From NCBI GenBank assembly GCA_022705365.1, contig JAKJEP010000019.1, forward strand, positions 1-18,703: DNA of 18,703 nucleotides. The letters run 5' to 3'. Below the pieces are notes generated by a model. The model made no database searches. It saw nothing but the letters and a program-made list of their open reading frames with translations, and had not been told where the DNA came from. The first letter of the stretch is position 1. Every line of letters begins with the position of its first letter. This document shows positions 14,809-18,703 of the stretch, piece by piece. Source of the DNA: Planctomycetota bacterium (lineage in GTDB: Bacteria; Planctomycetota; Phycisphaerae; Sedimentisphaerales; SM23-30). The position numbers and the translations under genes were made by a program.

Positions 14809-15851
14809 GGATGGCAGCAGGAAGCAGGTTTCTTGTGGAATTTGCGGCGCAGGTCCACAAACGAGAGGCCAGCCAGCAGCGCTAGCAGAATGATCGCGGC
14901 GGCAAGGGAGAGAATATCCATTTGATGGTGGGTATGCAGCGGGGCCTGATGGGCGATGATCGGGAGTTTGTCAAAAAGTAGTCCCAGTGCGATACTCAAA
15001 CCCGCCACCGTAGCTAGATAAATACCAAGAACTTTTTTGCCAAAGCTGTGATAAATGGCCCCCATGGTGGCCACATTGGTGGTGGGGCCGGCCATCAGCA
15101 GGACCAGGGCGGAGCCGGGCGACATCCCGGCGGTGACCAGGGCGGCTGCCAGCGGAATGGAGGCGGTGGTGCAGATATATAAAGGCAGAGATATGGCCAG
15201 CATCAGGAACATTCCCGAAAGACCCTGCGTCAGAGGGATCTCCTGCAGGCGGTTTTGGGGGATAAAAACGGTAATCAGGGCCGAGACCAGAATCCCGATG
15301 ATTAACCATTTATAGAAATCCCGCAGCAGTTCGATAAAGCCAAATTGGAAAATGGTTTTCCAGGATCGTTTATCGTGCTGGGTACAGCAGGAATTATTCT
15401 TCAAAACAGGTGCGGCGGCGGGAGGATCGCCGGCATCAAACAGATTAACCAGCAATCCGCCGAAGAGACCGCTGAACAGGGTGCTGAAAACCGTAAAAAT
15501 CGCGAAGGGCCAGCCTAAAAAAGCGGCGGTTATCAGCACGCAATCCACGCCGGTCTGCGGGGTGCTGATCAGAAATCCGATAGCCGCGCCGTTGGAAGCG
15601 CCGTCTTTCTTCAGCCCGATGGCGGCGGGAATCACCCCGCAGGAACATAGGGGCATTGGCAAGCCCATGCTGGCCGCCTTGAAGACATTGATGAATTTTT
15701 TCCCGCCCAGATGCCGGTGGATGAAACCCGCCGGCAGAAAAACATGCAGAATGCCAGCAATCAGCAGCCCCACCAACAGCCAGGGCGCCAGTTCCAGCAG
15801 GATCTGCCAGGCTGCCTGAAGCATGTTGATTGCGATTTGGCTAAGGCTCAT
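14799..15851 (-). CDS. ArsP_1/UPF0718 family permease, SO_0444-like Cu/Zn efflux
   Basis: This 350-residue protein has AGGA eight bases before the ATG. About nine or ten membrane helices form two halves. The first half carries P-L-C69-S-C71-G-V-I-P-A-A followed by S-T-P-Q-T-G (96-101). The second carries C-T-T-A-S-I-P-L-A-A-A-L and L-L-M-A-G-P-T-T-N-V-A-T. These are hallmarks of the permease family (PF03773) that includes ArsP and the SO_0444 group annotated as copper/zinc exporters. The central loop has N-S-C-C-T-Q-H-D and the tail has H-T-H-H-Q and C-C-H-P-H-S, likely soft-metal ligands, which favours Cu/Zn-type cargo over organoarsenicals. It is expressed from its own strong promoter with an operator-like repeat. 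Cargo is inferred. Confidence 0.87.
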   Translation of the reverse strand: MSLSQIAINMLQAAWQILLELAPWLLVGLLIAGILHVFLPAGFIHRHLGGKKFINVFKAASMGLPMPLCSCGVIPAAIGLKKDGASNGAAIGFLISTPQTGVDCVLITAAFLGWPFAIFTVFSTLFSGLFGGLLVNLFDAGDPPAAAPVLKNNSCCTQHDKRSWKTIFQFGFIELLRDFYKWLIIGILVSALITVFIPQNRLQEIPLTQGLSGMFLMLAISLPLYICTTASIPLAAALVTAGMSPGSALVLLMAGPTTNVATMGAIYHSFGKKVLGIYLATVAGLSIALGLLFDKLPIIAHQAPLHTHHQMDILSLAAAIILLALLAGLSFVDLRRKFHKKPASCCHPHS

Positions 15852-15903
15852 GATTTGTTTCCTTTTCCTATTCCACAGGCAGGAAATTCAAGTTTCCCTA
15901 TCA

Positions 15904-15938
15904 TCCTGTTATTTCAATCTTTATGTTAAATAATAGGA
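15904..15938. promoter_or_regulatory. operator-like inverted repeat over the permease promoter
   Basis: TCCTGTTATTT and AAATAATAGGA are 11-base arms with one mismatch and a 13-base spacer. It covers the -10 box and the expected start of the permease transcript, the usual place for repression. The binding protein is unknown; the convergent TetR-type regulator is one candidate, though its own upstream dyad is different. A 5'-leader hairpin is an alternative. Confidence 0.55.
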
Positions 15939-15958
15939 TGCGGCAAAAGGAAAGTCAA
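15930..15958 (-). promoter_or_regulatory. sigma70-type promoter of the permease
   Basis: On the minus strand TTGACT (15958-15953) and TATTAT (15935-15930) are separated by exactly 17 bp, close to consensus. The expected start near 15923 gives a leader of about 72 bases. Confidence 0.75.
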
Positions 15959-16004
15959 CCATTTTACTAGGAATTCTCACTGACGCTGTTTTTCAGCCGG
16001 ATGG

Positions 16005-16532
16005 TCACGAATTATCCGGATCAGGTAAAGCATTGGTAATACGGGAAGTAAGGACAATTTTTTGCCCTGCCTTTATTCCCAGCCGCCCAGCGGTTCCGGC
16101 CGGCAGTTCCAGAACATATTTTACCGGGATTTCACAGGGATAGTACACCAGCGGTTTGCCGGGTTCAGGCACTTTCATGGTGGAAATCCGGGCGATTTCT
16201 CCATCGGCTTTGATGAACAGGATATCCAGGTCGATGAGGCAGTTTTTCATATAGAATGAACGCGGTTTTTCACGATCAAAGAGAAATAACATGCCCGCAT
16301 TGGCTGGCAGAGACTCCCGGAACATCAAACCTCGCAGGCGGGTATGCTGCTGAAAGGCCAGCTCCACCGTGAAAACCTCCCCTCCGATAGTCAGCCTTTC
16401 CACCGGGAGCGAGACGGCAGAAGAAAATGGGTCTGCAGGAGATGCAGCATTGCTTTTGGGTTTTTCGTCGCAGGAGGAGATCATCGTAACCACCCATACC
16501 AGACTTATTGGAATCAGCAATTTTTTCCTCAT
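16005..16532 (-). CDS. DUF192 domain lipoprotein
   Basis: The protein has 175 residues with a signal ending T-M-I-S-S-C21, a plausible lipobox. A short Ser/Pro/Ala linker leads to the DUF192 domain: F-T-V-E-L-A-F-Q-Q-H-T-R-L-R-G-L-M-F-R, then G-M-L-F-L-F-D, S-F-Y-M-K-N-C-L-I-D-L-D-I-L-F-I, V-L-E-L-P-A-G and G-I-K-A-G. These are the core motifs of PF02643, whose function is not established. Its ATG directly follows the maf stop (TAA-ATG) with no good ribosome site of its own, so it is probably translated by coupling. It is the second gene of a two-gene unit. Confidence 0.88.
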   Translation of the reverse strand: MRKKLLIPISLVWVVTMISSCDEKPKSNAASPADPFSSAVSLPVERLTIGGEVFTVELAFQQHTRLRGLMFRESLPANAGMLFLFDREKPRSFYMKNCLIDLDILFIKADGEIARISTMKVPEPGKPLVYYPCEIPVKYVLELPAGTAGRLGIKAGQKIVLTSRITNALPDPDNS

Positions 16533-17147
16533 TTATATAGTCCATTCGGCATCCTGCGGTTTTTGGAATTGCAGCAGGATATTTTTTAACCGTTCCATTG
16601 GCAGCCCCACCACATTGGATTCACTGCCCTCCATCGATTGAAGAAATTTATCACCGCCTTCCTGCAAAGCATAGGCCCCTGCCTTGTCTCGCCAGGCGCC
16701 GCTGCGAAGGTAGTCCTCCAGCTCGTCCGGATTCATGGGCCGCATGATAAGGCTGGTCGTTTCGTGGGTAATTATTCGCCTATTCTGGTCCAGAGACAAT
16801 ACCGTTAAACCGGTAATCACCTCACTGCGGCCGGCAAAAAGAGTGGAGAGGATACGCCTGGCATCTTGTTCATCCCTGGCCTTACCGATGATCCGATCCT
16901 CATGTACCACCACCGTGTCAGCCCCGATGATTACGGTTTCCGGATGAAGCTGGCCTACGGAACGGGCCTTGAAATAGGCCAGGGCCTCTGCCCAGGCTGC
17001 CGCGGCAAAAGTCCAGCGGGGGGGGCCGGCCGGTTCCGTGTAAGGAGGTATTACTACCTCAAAATCATATCCAGCCGTGCGCAGCAGTTCCGCCCGCCGG
17101 GGGGAGCCGGAGGCCAGTATCAATTTTTGCCTGAATAGTTTGGACAT
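16533..17147 (-). CDS. maf: Maf family nucleoside triphosphate pyrophosphatase
   Basis: The protein has 204 residues from the ATG at 17147. The frame opens further upstream (17234), but those 29 codons lack Maf homology. GGAG lies only one base before the ATG, so the ribosome site is poor. The domain begins in the usual way, L-I-L-A-S-G-S-P-R-R, and has I-I-G-A-D-T-V-V, G-K-A-R-D, A-R-R-I-L, T-G-L-T-V, Y-L-R-S-G-A-W-R-D-K-A-G-A-Y-A-L-Q and the closing V-V-G-L-P. Maf proteins hydrolyse non-canonical or pyrimidine nucleoside triphosphates to monophosphates in the cytoplasm. The Q in A-Y-A-L-Q is typical of the dTTP/UTP (YhdE) type rather than YceF, though I would not insist. It is coupled to the DUF192 lipoprotein. 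Confidence 0.93.
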   Translation of the reverse strand: MSKLFRQKLILASGSPRRAELLRTAGYDFEVVIPPYTEPAGPPRWTFAAAAWAEALAYFKARSVGQLHPETVIIGADTVVVHEDRIIGKARDEQDARRILSTLFAGRSEVITGLTVLSLDQNRRIITHETTSLIMRPMNPDELEDYLRSGAWRDKAGAYALQEGGDKFLQSMEGSESNVVGLPMERLKNILLQFQKPQDAEWTI

Positions 17148-17297
17148 ACTCCATGATTTTATCAATCCATGTGCATAAAAGCACGCCCGAAACTCTTTAG
17201 GGATAGTTGGATTACAGGATGGCTGGCAGTACAAAACCAGGGTGCGGAAAATATAGTTAAATTATTATAGTATAGAATGTTATAAATTCCCGGCAGG

Positions 17298-17359
17298 GAA
17301 TGGTAATTCATATGACAGATACGTAATGATTATCTTGAGTGGATCTTGAATGGTAATTC
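17298..17359 (+). repeat. 12-bp direct repeat, 50 bp apart, upstream of tRNA
   Basis: GAATGGTAATTC occurs at 17298-17309 and 17348-17359, exactly 50 bp apart. The first is followed by ATATGACA and the second by TATTGACA, which holds the -35 box of the tRNA promoter. It is probably a partial duplication of the promoter upstream region or a paired protein-binding site. On the minus strand, a perfect TATAAT at 17269-17264 could serve maf. Confidence 0.6.
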
Positions 17360-17361
17360 TA

Positions 17362-17390
17362 TTGACAATAATCGGACCGCGGAGTATGTA
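17362..17390 (+). promoter_or_regulatory. promoter of tRNA-Val
   Basis: A perfect -35 TTGACA (17362-17367) and TATGTA (17385-17390) are 17 bp apart. Transcription would start around 17397, about 14 bases before the mature tRNA end. Confidence 0.7.
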
Positions 17391-17410
17391 TAGTAGCAGT
17401 AATGTCAGAC

Positions 17411-17484
17411 GGGCGATTAGCTCAGCTGGTTAGAGCGCACGGATCACACCCGTGAGGTCACAGGTTCGAATCCTGTATCGCCCA
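17411..17484 (+). tRNA. tRNA-Val (anticodon CAC)
   Basis: The cloverleaf is complete. Acceptor GGGCGAT pairs with ATCGCCC. D-stem GCTC pairs with GAGC. The anticodon stem is CACGG/CCGTG with loop ATCACAC, giving U33 and anticodon CAC (codon GTG). The T-arm is ACAGG-TTCGAAT-CCTGT. The discriminator base A is at 17484 and CCA is not encoded. Its 3' end is shared with the end of the integrase reading frame on the other strand, which marks it as the integration target. Confidence 0.95.
17457..17484. other. probable attachment site (att) in the tRNA 3' end
   Basis: Tyrosine recombinase elements often use the T-arm/3' end of a tRNA as att core and restore it on integration. Here an integrase gene lies immediately beside an intact tRNA and reads toward it, which fits the left junction of an integrated element. 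Exact core limits cannot be set because the other junction is outside the window. Confidence 0.55.
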
Positions 17485-18703
17485 GTTTTCCCCTAAAATT
17501 AACGGGGTCAGTTTTTCGCCTGAAAAAGCAGCTATCTGGCCTTCAATGGCCTCAAAATGGCCTTTTCCTATCATTTCAGCATTTCGGGAATTGTTCGGAA
17601 TTGTTCGGTTATTTTCGGGACGGTTGGCAGAATTTTGGCAGTTTTTGGGCAGTAAATTTTGGGCTATTTCCCTGTCATCAGTCCCCGTTTTTACCGCTTC
17701 GGCCTGCTGAATCTGGAAATCAGGCAGGCTTTCAATGGTTTCCCGCTGTTGTCCGGCGTACAGGTGGGAATATTTTTGAAGGGTTAATTCTGCCGTAGTG
17801 TGTCGCATGATGGTTTGAACCGTCTTTATGTTCGCCCCGGTCTGGATAAGAAGTGAAGCAGTCGAGTGCCGTAAACTATGGAAATCACAATACTTACCAT
17901 CAATTTCGTAGGGAATACCCGCCTTTTTCAGGTCCACCTGAATCATCAGAGAACCTTTTTTGACGGTGAAAGCCCGTGCCTGTGGGGTCTTATTCCCCAA
18001 AAAGTCCTGAATCAGGGCCGCCGTCGCTGCCCGCAAGGGTAGCGTCGCTCCCCTCCGGGCTTTTTCGTTACTGTCTTGAACAGTAACCGTACAGCGGACA
18101 AAATCGAAATCCTCTGTTTTCAGAGTGCGAATTTCGTTCAGCCGCAAGCCGGATTCCACCGCCAGCCGGTAAATTAAAGCCCGTTCCCGCCCGGATATGC
18201 TCCACCAGCTTTCCCCGGTCTCTGCTGCATGAATCAGCCGGGCTACTTCGTCCGCAGATAAAGCCCGCCGGGGGTGTACCTGGTCAGCCTGCAATACCTT
18301 GGGAGCCTTAATCAGGCGGAAATGGTTTTTCGGAAGCCGTCCGGTATCATGTAACCACTGGGCAAACTGTTTCATCAGGGCGGTATAATGCTTTTTCGTC
18401 TTGGCCGCCGTATTCAAGCCATTGATAAAGGCTATAAATCGGTCAGCGTCCAGGTCGGAAATGACATTGAATCGACAATCCGCAAAGACCCGCTTCAGCA
18501 TTTTTTTCGTTTGGGCTAAATGCTGCCGGGTGGGGCGTTTAATTGCCAGGCTGTTCACAAAATCGCCTAAATGGTCTTCCAGCCGGTTTTTCCCCGCCGT
18601 CCGGGCCGCTGACAGTATCCCGATGGTTCCCAGCTTGCGGACGATCCGGGGCGGCATACAATCAATCGCCCGCTGAAGGTCCAGGGGCATAACATCGTTG
18701 TTA
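17458..18703 (-). CDS. tyrosine recombinase/integrase (5' end beyond window)
   Basis: At least 410 residues are visible. The frame stays open through the right edge, so the ATG at 18690 may not be the true start. The N-terminal part has the SAM-like core-binding domain (about 35-125), and the catalytic domain spans about 140-315. The active residues are all visible: R183 in S-G-L-R-L-N-E, K210, H271-x-x-R274 in F-H-S-L-R-H, H297 and the nucleophile Y307 in K-Y-S-H-L. It is therefore probably active. A low-complexity Asn/Arg-rich tail (about 340-375) follows, encoded by a stretch with a tandem 10-mer. The last codons and the stop lie inside tRNA-Val, on the opposite strand (W-A-I-Q-D-S-N-L). 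This indicates an integrative element that extends to the right. The tail may change upon excision. Confidence 0.9.
   Translation of the reverse strand, partial: NNDVMPLDLQRAIDCMPPRIVRKLGTIGILSAARTAGKNRLEDHLGDFVNSLAIKRPTRQHLAQTKKMLKRVFADCRFNVISDLDADRFIAFINGLNTAAKTKKHYTALMKQFAQWLHDTGRLPKNHFRLIKAPKVLQADQVHPRRALSADEVARLIHAAETGESWWSISGRERALIYRLAVESGLRLNEIRTLKTEDFDFVRCTVTVQDSNEKARRGATLPLRAATAALIQDFLGNKTPQARAFTVKKGSLMIQVDLKKAGIPYEIDGKYCDFHSLRHSTASLLIQTGANIKTVQTIMRHTTAELTLQKYSHLYAGQQRETIESLPDFQIQQAEAVKTGTDDREIAQNLLPKNCQNSANRPENNRTIPNNSRNAEMIGKGHFEAIEGQIAAFSGEKLTPLILGENWAIQDSNL
17504..17527. repeat. GGGGTCAG-hairpin element, second copy
   Basis: GGGGTCAG (17504-17511) is followed by TTTTTC-GCCT-GAAAAA, a perfect 6-bp hairpin. 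The copy near 8339 has the same leader and a different stem around a loop that also contains GCCT. It lies within the C-terminal codons of the integrase. Confidence 0.4.
17587..17606. repeat. tandem 10-bp repeat (two copies)
   Basis: GGAATTGTTC occurs twice head to tail within the Asn/Arg-rich tail of the integrase gene, consistent with local slippage expanding a low-complexity linker. Confidence 0.7.

Noticed and set aside
1..18703. CRISPR array, insertion sequence with transposase, or rRNA
   Set aside because: I saw no regularly spaced repeats, transposase gene or rRNA sequence; the only mobile-element gene is the integrase at the right edge.

Overview
The window looks like a bacterial chromosome of moderately high GC. 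Gene content and style suggest a Planctomycetota/PVC-type organism, for example Phycisphaerae-like: a GKRP/MurQ-type double-SIS protein, a DUF1343 (NamZ-type) lipoprotein, several lipoprotein thioredoxins, and a cytochrome bd-superfamily subunit fused to cytochrome c. This placement is an inference from proteins only; the window holds no rRNA or ribosomal protein gene.

Layout, left to right. (1) 1-2845: the C-terminal part of a MurQ/GKRP-like SIS protein, cut by the left edge, converges on a two-gene minus-strand unit of a DUF2284 cysteine-rich protein followed by a NamZ-like exo-N-acetylmuramidase lipoprotein. This is a probable cell-wall sugar salvage neighbourhood. (2) 3053-8297: a plus-strand unit of glycogen phosphorylase, 6-phosphofructokinase (GGDG plus PKTIDND type) and a membrane HD-GYP protein whose HD pair reads HE. 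It links glycogen breakdown, the committing step of glycolysis and possibly c-di-GMP turnover. (3) 8298-8591: AT-richer spacer with a GGGGTCAG-hairpin element and a possible gene remnant. (4) 8592-11828: a minus-strand operon with a good promoter. It encodes a CydA-like membrane subunit with a C-terminal cytochrome c domain, a second CydA-like membrane subunit joined by an ATGA overlap, and a WCGDC thioredoxin-fold protein. (5) 11989-14131: a lipoprotein of unknown function, a lipoprotein thioredoxin (CPTC), a 533-bp spacer with a candidate structured RNA, a small membrane protein, and a clear intrinsic terminator. (6) 14143-15958: a TetR regulator with its own promoter and possible operator. 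It converges with a 10-bp overlap on an ArsP_1/UPF0718 (SO_0444-like) metal-efflux permease, whose strong promoter carries a near-perfect 11-bp inverted repeat. (7) 16005-17147: maf and a DUF192 lipoprotein, coupled stop-to-start. (8) 17362-18703: tRNA-Val(CAC) with its promoter, followed by a tyrosine recombinase whose reading frame ends inside the tRNA. This is the left end of an element integrated at the tRNA and continuing past the right edge.

The most unusual points are the paired CydA-like subunits with a divided set of heme ligands and a fused cytochrome c, the candidate structured RNA at 13490-13580, the HE-type HD-GYP protein linked to glycogen catabolism, the double-SIS MurQ-like protein facing a NamZ-like muramidase, and the integrase that takes its stop codon from a tRNA.
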